Below are positions 31,601 through 39,789 of a stretch of 41,519 bases of DNA, in pieces (position 1 is the stretch's first letter; every line of letters begins with the position of its first letter). This stretch comes from Comamonadaceae bacterium. Its GTDB lineage: Bacteria > Pseudomonadota > Gammaproteobacteria > Burkholderiales > Burkholderiaceae_C. A program made the position numbers and the translations under genes. The notes under the pieces were generated by a model. It ran no database searches, was not told where the DNA came from, and saw only the letters and a list, made by a program, of their open reading frames with translations. The stretch lies in NCBI GenBank assembly GCA_947451385.1, contig CANFYZ010000029.1, forward strand, positions 1 through 41,519. Direction: 5' to 3'.

Positions 31601-32448
31601 CCACGCCCGAAGTCAATTTTGCTTACCTGGACGAGCGCACCAAGCGCATGATCCGCCGTGCCATCTTGAAGGCGGTGGCCATTCCCGGTTACCAAGTGCC
31701 TTTTGGCTCACGGGAAATGCCGCTGCCCTACGGTTGGGGCACGGGCGGTATCCAAGTCACCGCCTCGGTCATTGGACCGGATGACACGCTCAAAGTGATC
31801 GACCAGGGCTCGGACGACACGGTCAACGCGGTGAACATCCGGCGCTTTTTTGAGCGCACGGCCGGTGTCCAAACCACCACGCGCACGCACGAGGCCACGC
31901 TGATTCAGACGCGTCACCGCATTCCAGAAATGCCTTTGACCGAGGGGCAAATCATGGTCTACCAAGTGCCTGTGCCCGAGCCCATGCAGCGCCTGGAGCC
32001 GCGCGAGACCGAAACGCGCACCCTGCACGGCTTGGCCGAGTACGGGCTGATGCACGTCAAGCTGTACGAGGACATTGCACGCTACGGCCACATCGCCACC
32101 ACCTACGACTACCCCGTGACGGTCAACCACCGGTACATCATGTCGCCGTCGCCGATTCCCAAGTTTGACAACCCCAAAATGAACATGAACCCGGCGCTGC
32201 AATTGTTCGGTGCCGGTCGCGAAAAACGCATTTACGCCGTGCCGCCTTACACCCCGGTGGAAAGTCTGGCGTTTGAGGACCATCCCTTTGAAATTCAAAA
32301 GTGGAACGCCGTTTGTGCCCACTGCGGTGCCACCGATTCGTTTTTGGACGAAGTCATCACCGACGATGCGGGGGGGCGCATGCACATCTGCTCGGACTCG
32401 GATTATTGCCAAACCCGCCAAGACGCGCAGGCCACGGAGGCGGCATGA
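31597..32448 (+). CDS. phnJ: Carbon-phosphorus lyase PhnJ
   Basis: PhnJ is the radical-SAM enzyme that breaks the C-P bond of ribose-1-phosphonate 5-phosphate, giving the alkane and a cyclic ribose phosphate. The 283-residue protein carries the unusual cysteine set C240, C243, C265 and C271 (CAHC and CSDSDYC), matching E. coli C241/C244/C266/C272 with an offset of one. The glycyl-radical region AIPGYQVPFGSREMPLPYG places the active glycine at about residue 31. GWGTGGIQVTASVIGPDD is also conserved. All catalytic residues are intact, so the pathway is predicted to be functional. It overlaps phnI and the PhnO-like gene by four bases each. Confidence 0.96.
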   Translation: MTTPEVNFAYLDERTKRMIRRAILKAVAIPGYQVPFGSREMPLPYGWGTGGIQVTASVIGPDDTLKVIDQGSDDTVNAVNIRRFFERTAGVQTTTRTHEATLIQTRHRIPEMPLTEGQIMVYQVPVPEPMQRLEPRETETRTLHGLAEYGLMHVKLYEDIARYGHIATTYDYPVTVNHRYIMSPSPIPKFDNPKMNMNPALQLFGAGREKRIYAVPPYTPVESLAFEDHPFEIQKWNAVCAHCGATDSFLDEVITDDAGGRMHICSDSDYCQTRQDAQATEAA

Positions 32449-32909
32449 CCGCGCAGATTCGCCCAGCCTGCCGCGCCGACTTGCCTGCTGTGTTGCGGTT
32501 GTATGCACAGCCTTCGATGGACAACGGCGCGGTGCTTTCGTTGCAGGACGCTGAGCAGGTCTGGTCGCAGTTCAGCCACTATCCCAGTTACCGCTTGTTT
32601 GTGGCTTGTGAAACGCCGCAAGGCGGGGCAGAGCCCAGCGAGGTGGTGGGCACCTATGCCTTGTTGGTGATGCATAACTTGGCGCACCAGGGCACCCCCT
32701 CGGCCATTGTTGAAGACGTGGTGGTGGATGAGGCTTGCCAGTCGCAAGGCGTGGGACGCGCCATGATGGCGCATGCCATGGCCGAGGCCCGGGCGGCCGG
32801 TTGCTACAAGCTGGTGCTGTCGTCCAATCAAAAGCGCGAACGCGCACATGCCTTTTATGAGTCGCTGGGCTTTCAGCGCCATGGTTTCAGTTTTCGGATC
32901 GAGATTTGA
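32445..32909 (+). CDS. phnO: GNAT acetyltransferase of the C-P lyase operon (PhnO-like)
   Basis: In E. coli PhnO acetylates aminoalkylphosphonates, which helps 1-aminoalkylphosphonates enter C-P lyase. The 154-residue protein shows the GNAT fold: IRPACRADLPAVLRLY at the start, AIVEDVVVDEACQSQGVGRAM (acetyl-CoA loop Q-x-x-G-V-G) and SSNQKRERAHAFYESLGFQR at the end. The VVxxxxxGxGVG, A-F-Y-E-S-L-G-F and final HGFSFRI resemble PhnO, but GNATs diverge fast, so substrate is tentative. ATG 32445 has GGAGG 5 bases upstream and overlaps phnJ's stop. Its place between phnJ and phnK, rather than after phnM, differs from E. coli. Confidence 0.8.
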   Translation: MTAQIRPACRADLPAVLRLYAQPSMDNGAVLSLQDAEQVWSQFSHYPSYRLFVACETPQGGAEPSEVVGTYALLVMHNLAHQGTPSAIVEDVVVDEACQSQGVGRAMMAHAMAEARAAGCYKLVLSSNQKRERAHAFYESLGFQRHGFSFRIEI

Positions 32910-32910
32910 T

Positions 32911-33699
32911 ATGTCAGCCTTAGACCCGTCACTCCCCCTGCTGCGCGTGCGCAGCGTGGGCAAGCGTTATGGCGATCGCATTGCCCTGCAGGAAGCCAGT
33001 TTTGATCTGTGGCCCGGTGAGGTCATGGCGGTGGTCGGTGAGTCGGGTTCGGGCAAGACCACCTTGCTGAATGCCATCGCTGCGCGCAATCGCCCCGACA
33101 GCGGCGTGGTGGAGTTTCTTGGCCGCGATGGCCGCTTGCAAGACGTTTACGCCATGACCCAGGCGCAACAGCGTTTGTTGGCCCGCACCGATTGGGGCTT
33201 TGTGCACCAAAACTCGGCTGACGGCTTGCGCATGGACGTGTCGGCCGGAGCCAACGTGGGTGAGCGCTTGATGGGCTTGGGTGAGCGACATTATGGCCGT
33301 TTGCGACAGACCGCAGAAGAGTGGTTACAGCGGGTGGAAATTGACGCCTCGCGCATCGATGACACCCCGCGCACCTTTTCTGGGGGCATGCGTCAACGTT
33401 TACAAATTGCCCGCAATCTGGTCACACGCCCACGCCTGGTCTTCATGGACGAGCCGACTTCGGGCCTGGATGTCTCGGTGCAAGCCCGCTTGCTCGATTT
33501 GCTGCGTCAACTGACCCGGCAGATGCAGTTGGCGGTGGTCATCGTCACTCACGACTTGGCCGTGGCCCGTTTGCTGGCGCATCGCATGATGGTGATGCAG
33601 CAAGGCCGTGTGGTCGAGGCGGGCCTGACTGACCAAGTGCTGGACGATCCGCAACACCCCTACACCCAGTTGCTGGTGTCTTCTGTCTTGCAACCCTGA
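32911..33699 (+). CDS. phnK: C-P lyase ABC-type ATP-binding subunit PhnK
   Basis: PhnK is an ABC-ATPase that binds the PhnGHIJ core and is needed for phosphonate use; it is not a transporter. The 262-residue protein has Walker A VGESGSGKTTLLNAI (about residues 42-56), the characteristic VHQNSADGLRMDVSAGANVG segment, signature FSGGMRQRLQIARNLV, Walker B RLVFMDEPTSGLDVSVQ and switch VIVTHDLAVARLLA. ATG 32911 lies 1 base after the PhnO-like stop codon; a longer frame from 32773 is rejected because it runs inside that gene. phnL follows after 16 bases. Confidence 0.94.
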   Translation: MSALDPSLPLLRVRSVGKRYGDRIALQEASFDLWPGEVMAVVGESGSGKTTLLNAIAARNRPDSGVVEFLGRDGRLQDVYAMTQAQQRLLARTDWGFVHQNSADGLRMDVSAGANVGERLMGLGERHYGRLRQTAEEWLQRVEIDASRIDDTPRTFSGGMRQRLQIARNLVTRPRLVFMDEPTSGLDVSVQARLLDLLRQLTRQMQLAVVIVTHDLAVARLLAHRMMVMQQGRVVEAGLTDQVLDDPQHPYTQLLVSSVLQP

Positions 33700-33715
33700 A
33701 CCCCTTGAGAACATC

Positions 33716-34423
33716 ATGATGCTGCAAATGAAACAGGTGTCCAAGCGCTTCACGCTGCACCACCAACACGGCGCCCAATTGCAGGTGCTGCATCAGGTCG
33801 ACTTGGCGGTGGCTGCGGGCGAATGCGTGGTGCTCGACGGCCCCTCCGGGATGGGCAAGAGCACGCTGCTGAAATTGATTTACGCCAACTACCGGGCGAC
33901 CAGCGGGCAGATTGAAGTGCGCCAGGCCGATGGCCAGCTGCTGGAATTGACGCAGGCCACACCACGCGAATTGGTGCGCATGCGGCGTGACACGGTAGGT
34001 TATGTCAGCCAATTTTTGCGCGTGATCCCCCGCGTCTCGGCGTTGGACGTGGTGGCTGAAGCGCTGATCGACGATGCGGCCGACCAAGCGCATGCCATTG
34101 AAGCTGCACGTGAACAATCCAGGGTTTGGTTGACCCGGCTGCGCATTCCTGAGCGGCTCTGGCCGCTGCCACCCGCCACCTTCTCGGGCGGTGAACAGCA
34201 GCGCGTCAACATTGCGCGCAACATGATCAAGCCCCGCCCCCTTTTGTTGCTCGACGAGCCCACCGCCTCTTTGGACGCGGCCAACACGCAGACTGTGATC
34301 GAGCTGATCCAAGAGGCGGTGGCGCGTGGTGCGGCTGTGGTCGGAATTTTTCACGATGCCCATGTCGGCCAGGCGGTGGCCACCCGCCGCATCGATGTCG
34401 CCCAATTCAGGAATCTGCCATGA
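33716..34423 (+). CDS. phnL: C-P lyase ABC-type ATP-binding subunit PhnL
   Basis: PhnL is the second ABC-ATPase of the C-P lyase machinery and associates with PhnK on the core complex. The 235-residue protein has Walker A LDGPSGMGKSTLLKLIYANY (with the family's PSGMGK variant), YVSQFLRVIPRVSALDVVAE, signature FSGGEQQRVNIARNMI, Walker B LLLLDEPTASLDAAN and the FHDAHV switch. Two adjacent ATG codons start it (33716 and 33719). It overlaps phnM by four bases. Confidence 0.94.
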   Translation: MMLQMKQVSKRFTLHHQHGAQLQVLHQVDLAVAAGECVVLDGPSGMGKSTLLKLIYANYRATSGQIEVRQADGQLLELTQATPRELVRMRRDTVGYVSQFLRVIPRVSALDVVAEALIDDAADQAHAIEAAREQSRVWLTRLRIPERLWPLPPATFSGGEQQRVNIARNMIKPRPLLLLDEPTASLDAANTQTVIELIQEAVARGAAVVGIFHDAHVGQAVATRRIDVAQFRNLP

Positions 34424-35574
34424 ACACCCTTGTTTTTAAAAATGCCCAATTGGTCTTGCCGCACGAAGTGGTGACCGGCAGTGTCAGCGTGGTGGAGGGG
34501 TTGATCGCCTCGGTGGACCAGGGCTCAGCAGATCATGCGCAGAGCGTTGACTTGCAAGGCGACTACCTGATGCCCGGTTTTGTCGAAATGCATACCGACA
34601 ATTTTGAGCGGCATCTGATGCCTCGCCCCAAGGTGCAGTGGGCAGAAATGCCGGCCTTGCTTTCGCACGATGCCGAGGTCGCGGCGGCGGGGATCACCAC
34701 GGTGTTTGATGCCCTGGGTGTGGGCGATGCCGACCCTGACAGTTTACGCGGCAGCACCTGGAACACTGTATTGAACGTGCTGGAGACCTGCTCTCAAGAA
34801 AATTTGTTGCGCGCAGACCACCACTTGCACGTGCGCTGCGAACTGCCTGCGCCCAACACCATCGATTTGTTTGCGCCTTTTCAGGGCCATCCTCGCTTGT
34901 CCCTGATCTCATTGATGGACCATACCCCGGGCCAGCGCCAGTGGGAAAACATCGACGTGGCGCGGGTCTACTACACCGGTAAAAAAGGCTGGTCCGCTGA
35001 AAAGTTTGAGCGCCAGGTGCAGTTGGCGGGCGAGTTGCAGGAGCGCTACGCTGCCCCGCACCGCGCCTACTTTGTGAATTACTGCCACAACCACCAGATT
35101 GCGCTGGCCAGCCACGACGACACCACGGCCGAGCATGTGCACCAAGCCCATGCCGAAGGGGCCAGCATGTCGGAGTTTCCAACCACCTTGCTGGCGGCGC
35201 AAACCGCCCACGCCAAAGGTTTGCTCACCGTGATGGGTGGGCCCAATGTGGTGCGCGGTGGCTCGCACTCTGGCAATGTGTCTGCGGCCGAGTTGGCGCG
35301 CCATGGTGTGTTAGACATTTTGTCTTCAGACTATGTGCCCGGCAGCTTGCTCAGCGCTGTGGTGCGCCTGGTGGACGATGGCATTTACAGCTTGCCGCAA
35401 GCGGTGGCGACCGTGACGCACCATCCAGCGCAAGCCACCGGGCTGAAGGACCGGGGTCAGATTGCGGTGGGAATGCGTGCTGACTTGATTCAGGTGCGCT
35501 TTGTGGCTTTGCCGCAAGGCGGTCGCCATGCGGTGGTGCGGGCGGTGTGGCGTGAGGGGCAGCGCGTGCTCTGA
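34420..35574 (+). CDS. phnM: Alpha-D-ribose 1-methylphosphonate 5-triphosphate diphosphatase PhnM
   Basis: PhnM removes pyrophosphate from ribose-1-phosphonate 5-triphosphate before PhnJ acts. The 384-residue amidohydrolase-fold protein has the metal site FVEMHTDNFERHLMPRP (the H-x-D variant typical of PhnM), CHNHQIALASHDDTT with further metal ligands, GGPNVVRGGSHSGNVSA, and the late aspartate in DILSSDYVPGSLL. Length and motifs are complete. It ends the phnGHIJOKLM operon; the next 105 bases hold the separate phnC promoter. Confidence 0.95.
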   Translation: MNTLVFKNAQLVLPHEVVTGSVSVVEGLIASVDQGSADHAQSVDLQGDYLMPGFVEMHTDNFERHLMPRPKVQWAEMPALLSHDAEVAAAGITTVFDALGVGDADPDSLRGSTWNTVLNVLETCSQENLLRADHHLHVRCELPAPNTIDLFAPFQGHPRLSLISLMDHTPGQRQWENIDVARVYYTGKKGWSAEKFERQVQLAGELQERYAAPHRAYFVNYCHNHQIALASHDDTTAEHVHQAHAEGASMSEFPTTLLAAQTAHAKGLLTVMGGPNVVRGGSHSGNVSAAELARHGVLDILSSDYVPGSLLSAVVRLVDDGIYSLPQAVATVTHHPAQATGLKDRGQIAVGMRADLIQVRFVALPQGGRHAVVRAVWREGQRVL

Positions 35575-35612
35575 GAAGGCAGGGTTGGGGTTGACATCCA
35601 AACTTCCCGGTT

Positions 35613-35642
35613 TTGTCAAAAGCCTGTCACACAAGCTGTTCA
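35613..35642 (+). promoter_or_regulatory. PhoB-box array in the phnC promoter
   Basis: TTGTCAA (35613-35619) and CTGTCAC (35624-35630) are spaced by 4 bases; a third, slipped repeat CTGTTCA lies at 35636-35642. From the third repeat it is 11 bases to a -10-like TATAGA (35654-35659), close to normal PhoB promoter geometry. The phnC ATG is 38 bases after the array. Confidence 0.7.
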
Positions 35643-35650
35643 CACTCAGC

Positions 35651-35662
35651 TTGTATAGACAT
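35651..35662. promoter_or_regulatory. Second PhnF operator, upstream of phnC
   Basis: TTGTATAGACAT shares its first 11 bases with the operator between phnF and phnG and keeps the GTATAGAC core. Its TATAGA is the best -10 candidate for the phnC promoter, so PhnF binding would compete directly with RNA polymerase. Confidence 0.75.
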
Positions 35663-35679
35663 CTTGAGGCAAATTCGCC

Positions 35680-36534
35680 ATGGCATTGAAAATTCAAAAG
35701 CTCGACAAGCATTTTGCCAACGGCAAACACGCTTTGTGTGACATCAATTTGACCATTGGTGAAGGCGAAATGGTGGCCTTGATTGGCGCTTCTGGTTCTG
35801 GTAAGTCCACCTTGTTGCGCATGGTGGCGGGTCTGTTGCCTGCCGATGTCGCAGAGGGCTCCTTGATCGAAGTAAATGGTCAATGCGTACAACGCAATGG
35901 ACGCATTGCCAGCGACATCCGCGGCATTCGATCACAGGTCGGCTTTGTTTTTCAACAATTTAACCTGGTCGACCGATTGCCCGTACTGGTCAACGTGTTG
36001 GTCGGGCGTTTGCACTGCATGCCCCTGTGGCGCGGGGTGCTGCGTTGGTTCAATGCCGAAGAGCGTGCCTTGGGATTGGATGCCTTGCAGCGTGTAGGTA
36101 TCTTGGAGTGTCATGCCCAGCGCGCTTCGACGCTGTCGGGGGGGCAGCAACAGCGTGCTGCCATTGCGCGCACCCTGGTGCAGGGAGCCCAACTGGTGTT
36201 GGCCGATGAGCCTATTGCCTCGCTGGACCCCGAGTCGTCACGCAATGTGATGGAAATTTTGACCCGCATCCAGCGTGAAGATGGTCGCACTGTGTTGGTC
36301 TCTTTGCACCAAGTGGACATGGCCATCCGCTATTGCCCGCGCGTGATTGCCCTGAACCAAGGCCGCGTGGTTTATGACGGCCCTTCAGCCGAATTGACGC
36401 CCGCCTTGCTGCGTGACTTGTATGGCATGCAAGCCGATGAATTTTTAAGTGGCAGTGATTTGCTCAATGCCGCCTCTGCGCCCGTGGAAGCACCGACCTT
36501 GGTCTGGCGCCAGCCCGTGGCCCAGATGGCTTGA
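35680..36534 (+). CDS. phnC: Phosphonate ABC transporter ATP-binding protein PhnC
   Basis: PhnC energises phosphonate import by PhnCDE. The 284-residue protein has Walker [21 protein letters not shown] (about residues 38-57), Q-loop [20 protein letters not shown], signature [16 protein letters not shown], Walker [17 protein letters not shown] and switch [14 protein letters not shown]. The [17 protein letters not shown] segment is typical of PhnC. The C-terminus has about 30 extra residues beyond the core domain. It is controlled by its own promoter with a PhoB-box array and a PhnF operator. Confidence 0.95.
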   Translation: MALKIQKLDKHFANGKHALCDINLTIGEGEMVALIGASGSGKSTLLRMVAGLLPADVAEGSLIEVNGQCVQRNGRIASDIRGIRSQVGFVFQQFNLVDRLPVLVNVLVGRLHCMPLWRGVLRWFNAEERALGLDALQRVGILECHAQRASTLSGGQQQRAAIARTLVQGAQLVLADEPIASLDPESSRNVMEILTRIQREDGRTVLVSLHQVDMAIRYCPRVIALNQGRVVYDGPSAELTPALLRDLYGMQADEFLSGSDLLNAASAPVEAPTLVWRQPVAQMA

Positions 36535-36575
36535 ATTCCCACTTCTTTTTTTCTTACTTCACTGGAGATCCAGAC

Positions 36576-37520
36576 ATGTTCAAAAAATCCCTGACGGCGT
36601 TGGCTTTGGGCCTGAGCCTTTCCACGGCCATGGCGCAAGACATCAATTTTGGTTTCATTTCGACAGAGGCCAGTGCAAACATCAAGTCCGACTGGCAACC
36701 GCTGATCGACGACATGGAAAAGCAAACCGGCTTGAAGGTCAAGGCCTTCTTTGCCACCGATTACGCCGGCATCATCGAGGCCATGCGCTTTAACAAAGTG
36801 CAGTTGGCTTGGATGGGCAACAAATCGGCCATGGAAGCCGTGGACCGCTCCAACGGCGAAGTGTTCGCTCAAATGGTCAACGCCGATGGCACACAAGGTT
36901 ATTACTCACACCTGATCGTGCACAAAGACAGCCCGATCAATAACCTGGATGACATGTTCAAAAACGCGAAGAACCTGAGTTTTGGTAACGGCGATCCCAA
37001 CTCGACATCGGGCTTCTTGGTGCCGGGCTTTTATGTGTTTGCACAAAACAAGCAAGACCCTAAAACCATCTTCAAAGTGATGCGCAGCGCCAACCATGAG
37101 ACGAATGCTTTGGCCGTTGCCAACAAGCAAGTGGATGTCGCTACCAACAACAGCGAAAATTTGGAAAAACTCCAAGGTCGTCAGCCCGAAAAAGTCAAAG
37201 ACATCAAGGTCATCTGGACATCGCCTTTGATCGCCTTGGACCCCTTGGTCATCAGCAAGGGCTTGCCTGAGGCCACCAAAACCAAGATCAAAAATTTCTT
37301 TTACAACTACGCCAAAACCGATGCGCGTGAAAAAGAAATTGTCATGAAGATCTCCAAGTTGTCTGGCTTTAAAGCCTCGACCAACGACCAACTCAAACCC
37401 ATTCGCCAGTTGGATTTGTTCAGCCAGCGCAACAAGATTGAGGCCGACACGACCCTGTCTGAAGCGGACAAGAAGACAAAACTGGCTGATCTTGACCAGA
37501 AATTGGCGGCTTTGAAATAA
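36576..37520 (+). CDS. phnD: Phosphonate ABC transporter substrate-binding protein PhnD
   Basis: PhnD is the periplasmic phosphonate receptor. The 314-residue precursor has a signal peptide ([20 protein letters not shown]). The mature part has [60 protein letters not shown], and [20 protein letters not shown] with the S-T-S-G loop that binds the phosphonate group. ATG 36576 follows GGAG at 10 bases; an earlier frame start overlaps phnC and is rejected. The charged C-terminal tail is common in these receptors. Confidence 0.95.
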   Translation: MFKKSLTALALGLSLSTAMAQDINFGFISTEASANIKSDWQPLIDDMEKQTGLKVKAFFATDYAGIIEAMRFNKVQLAWMGNKSAMEAVDRSNGEVFAQMVNADGTQGYYSHLIVHKDSPINNLDDMFKNAKNLSFGNGDPNSTSGFLVPGFYVFAQNKQDPKTIFKVMRSANHETNALAVANKQVDVATNNSENLEKLQGRQPEKVKDIKVIWTSPLIALDPLVISKGLPEATKTKIKNFFYNYAKTDAREKEIVMKISKLSGFKASTNDQLKPIRQLDLFSQRNKIEADTTLSEADKKTKLADLDQKLAALK

Positions 37521-37540
37521 ATTCTGTGACGGTTCTTCGC

Positions 37541-38347
37541 ATGTCAACTTCTGTCAATTTGAAATTGCAGGCCTTAGCCCAGTCTGGAACATCCCAACGC
37601 GGTGTGAACTGGTATCTGAGTTGGGGTCTGCTGTTGGGTCTGCTGGCCTGGTCTTGGCAGGGGGCTGACATGCGGCCCATGGAGTTGTGGCGCGACTCAG
37701 GCAATATGAAGACCTATGCGGCGGAATTTTTTCCGCCGAATTTTGGCCACTGGCGCATTTACCTGGACGAGATGCGGGTAACTTTGCAAATTGCCTTGTG
37801 GGGCACGGCCTTGGCCGTGATCACGGCGATTCCTATGGGCCTGTTGGCTTCGTCCAATATCGTGCCGTGGTGGGTGTATCAACCCGTTCGCCGCGTCATG
37901 GATGCTTGCCGCGCCATCAACGAAATGGTGTTTGCCATGCTGTTCGTCGTCGCCGTAGGGTTGGGTCCTTTTGCCGGGGTCCTGGCTCTGTGGATCCATA
38001 CCGCAGGCATCTTGGCCAAGTTGTTTTCCGAAGCGGTCGAAGCCATAGATCCGCAACCCGTCGAAGGCATTCGGTCGACCGGTGCTTCTGCTTTGCATGA
38101 AATTGTCTACGGTGTGATTCCCCAGGTGACGCCATTGTGGATTTCGTTTGCCCTGTATCGCTTTGAATCCAATGTGCGTTCTGCCACTGTGGTCGGGATG
38201 GTTGGGGCGGGGGGCATTGGTGTGGTGTTGTGGGAAATCATTCGCGGATTTCAATACGCAGAAACCAGTGCAGTGATGCTGATCATCATCGCCACAGTCA
38301 GTGTGATCGATCTGGTCTCCGCACGCATTCGTAAATTCTTTGTCTAA
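37541..38347 (+). CDS. phnE: Phosphonate ABC transporter permease PhnE
   Basis: PhnE is the membrane channel of the phosphonate importer. From ATG 37541 it has 268 residues; a GTG at 37526 would add five. Membrane segments include [40 protein letters not shown] and [18 protein letters not shown]. The coupling loop for PhnC is [20 protein letters not shown], and [20 protein letters not shown] is characteristic. A single permease gene serves the transporter. The PhnZ-like gene starts 8 bases after the stop. Confidence 0.93.
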   Translation: MSTSVNLKLQALAQSGTSQRGVNWYLSWGLLLGLLAWSWQGADMRPMELWRDSGNMKTYAAEFFPPNFGHWRIYLDEMRVTLQIALWGTALAVITAIPMGLLASSNIVPWWVYQPVRRVMDACRAINEMVFAMLFVVAVGLGPFAGVLALWIHTAGILAKLFSEAVEAIDPQPVEGIRSTGASALHEIVYGVIPQVTPLWISFALYRFESNVRSATVVGMVGAGGIGVVLWEIIRGFQYAETSAVMLIIIATVSVIDLVSARIRKFFV

Positions 38348-38355
38348 GGTGTCGC

Positions 38356-38907
38356 ATGTCCCTGACCTTGTCTCAAGTCACTGATCTGTTGCAAACCCGC
38401 GGCCAAAATCAATATGGCATGGAAGCGGTCAGCCAACTGGAGCACGCTTTGCAGTGTGCGGATCTGGCTGAAAAAGCCGGCGAAACCGCAGAAACAATCA
38501 CTGCGGCCTTGCTACACGACCTGGGGCACATGTTGGCTGCAGAGCGAGAGGGCTTGGCCGATATCGACACCCGCAAGGACGACTTGCATCAGTTCATTGC
38601 GCTGCCTTTTTTACGTGGCCTGTTCAATGAGGCGGTGCTGGAGCCCATTCGCATGCACGTGGATGCCAAGCGATATTTGTGTCTCATTGAACCGAGCTAT
38701 TGGGGGGATCTCTCGCCCGCCTCCAAGCACAGTCTGGAGCAGCAAGGAGGCATTTTCACCGAGCCAGAAGCGCAGGCCTTTATGCAGCAACCTTTTGCCG
38801 GTGAAGCCGTGCGCTTGCGTCGCTACGATGACTTGGCTAAAACGCCTCTGAAAATCGTGCCTTCGCTAGCCCACTTTGGTTATTACTTAAAGCAGGCTTG
38901 CGTCTAA
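38356..38907 (+). CDS. PhnZ-like HD-domain phosphonate oxygenase
   Basis: PhnZ is a mixed-valence di-iron oxygenase that cleaves the C-P bond of 1-hydroxyphosphonates with O2. The 183-residue protein has the PhnZ substrate and metal set at an offset of about 3 to 4 residues: Y20 and E23 (QYGMEAVSQLEHALQC), H30, H54-D55 and H58 (LLHDLGH), H78, H101 and K105 (HVDAKRYLC) and D158. The partner hydroxylase PhnY (or TmpA) is not in the window. The family is also known simply as the phosphonate-operon HDIG protein, and substrate is undefined. It is 8 bases after phnE, so co-transcription with the importer is expected. Confidence 0.85.
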   Translation: MSLTLSQVTDLLQTRGQNQYGMEAVSQLEHALQCADLAEKAGETAETITAALLHDLGHMLAAEREGLADIDTRKDDLHQFIALPFLRGLFNEAVLEPIRMHVDAKRYLCLIEPSYWGDLSPASKHSLEQQGGIFTEPEAQAFMQQPFAGEAVRLRRYDDLAKTPLKIVPSLAHFGYYLKQACV

Positions 38908-38916
38908 ATCATCCGG

Positions 38917-38934
38917 GTGTCACCAAGCTTTCAC
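38917..38934 (+). promoter_or_regulatory. Candidate PhoB box upstream of the unknown two-gene cassette
   Basis: GTGTCAC (38917-38923), CAAG, CTTTCAC (38928-38934): each half-site matches CTGTCAC at 6 of 7 positions with the right 4-base spacer. It begins 10 bases after the phnZ-like stop and ends 56 bases before the next ATG. The -10 (CATTCT, 10 bases later) is weak. Confidence 0.55.
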
Positions 38935-38990
38935 GTCCTGTCTGCATTCTTGGGGTTGCAGCAAATCGCTGTTGATCTCATGGAGCTTTT

Positions 38991-39305
38991 ATGACGAACG
39001 AACACACTCTTGTTCCAGAAAACCCTATTGATGAAGAATTGCTGAGCGAACACGACGACGACAACATGGAAACCTTGGCAGATTACCACCGCATGGCGTC
39101 GCTGCACTATGCCCAAGCTGCCAAGCACCATACCTTGGCTGCAGACGCCGATGACCATGGCCACGATGAGTCTCGCAACTCACATGCATTTTTGGCTTAC
39201 CGGCATCAATTGGTGGCCAATCAGTATGCAGAAATTGCGGTGATTGAAAGCGACGATTTGGGTGAAGAGGTGGAAGTTTCTGTTGAAGCAGATCACACGG
39301 CCTGA
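38991..39305 (+). CDS. Uncharacterised small acidic, histidine-rich protein
   Basis: I do not recognise this 104-residue protein. It has no signal peptide or membrane segment, so it is probably cytoplasmic. It has 11 histidines (5, 21, 33, 39, 46, 47, 56, 58, 65, 72 and 102) and acidic ends. Two amphipathic helices are likely: ETLADYHRMASLHYAQAAKH (about 27-46) and SHAFLAYRHQLVANQYAEIA (about 64-83). They are joined by a D/H-rich turn (DADDHGHDE) that could bind metal. GGAG stands 6 bases before ATG 38991. A candidate PhoB box lies upstream, and the cysteine-cluster gene follows closely. Its position between phnZ and phoD suggests a phosphate-starvation role, not a defined function. Confidence 0.7.
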   Translation: MTNEHTLVPENPIDEELLSEHDDDNMETLADYHRMASLHYAQAAKHHTLAADADDHGHDESRNSHAFLAYRHQLVANQYAEIAVIESDDLGEEVEVSVEADHTA

Positions 39306-39318
39306 TCGTCGACAGGCA

Positions 39319-39789
39319 TTGAAATTGAACCGATTAATTGCCAGTGCCTTGACGCACTTGTTGGTGCTGAGCTTGTTGCTCTTTTTTCCGCTGTTACCGC
39401 TCTTGGCCAGCTTGGCCTTTTGGAGAATTCATTTCCTACGGCATTATTTGCAGACCTTACGTAAGATCTGTATTCATATGCAGGCCATGCGTGAAGGCCC
39501 CGCAATTCATTATTTTGCCGATGTGATGGGTCGCATCAGCCAAGTGCCGCAGGCCATGGGCGGTAGCTGCGTGCAATGCGGTAATTGCTGTATGAACAAG
39601 CGGTGCATGTTTTTGCAGGCGGTGGAAGGCGATCGATTTCAATGTGGCATTTACCATTCGCCGTTGCGCCGTTTTTCCAATTGCGGCTCATTCCCGCTCA
39701 ATGCCTATGACATTGAGCGGTATGAATGCCCTAGTTATTTTGTGATTCAGGTGATGCCCGCATCACCTGAATCAGTTCTGGCCTCTTAA
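39319..39789 (+). CDS. Membrane-anchored cysteine-cluster protein (YkgJ-like pattern)
   Basis: The product has one hydrophobic N-terminal segment (ALTHLLVLSLLLFFPLLPLL) and a C-terminal cysteine-rich domain: C84, C87, C90, C91, C96, C109, C122 and C137 when counted from TTG 39319. The CVQCGNCC and KRCMFL cluster resembles the YkgJ family of putative Zn/Fe-binding proteins. That family has no settled function to my knowledge. The start is uncertain: no ATG precedes the membrane segment, so TTG 39319 (156 residues), GTG 39262 or TTG 39244 (181 residues, overlapping the previous gene) are possible. Its stop overlaps that of phoD (convergent) by four bases. It probably shares a transcript with the small His-rich gene. 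Confidence 0.6.
   Translation: MKLNRLIASALTHLLVLSLLLFFPLLPLLASLAFWRIHFLRHYLQTLRKICIHMQAMREGPAIHYFADVMGRISQVPQAMGGSCVQCGNCCMNKRCMFLQAVEGDRFQCGIYHSPLRRFSNCGSFPLNAYDIERYECPSYFVIQVMPASPESVLAS

Noticed and set aside
32773..32910. Longer phnK reading frame starting 46 codons upstream
   Set aside because: The extension lies wholly inside the PhnO-like gene and has no ABC-family similarity; ATG 32911 gives a normal PhnK N-terminus.
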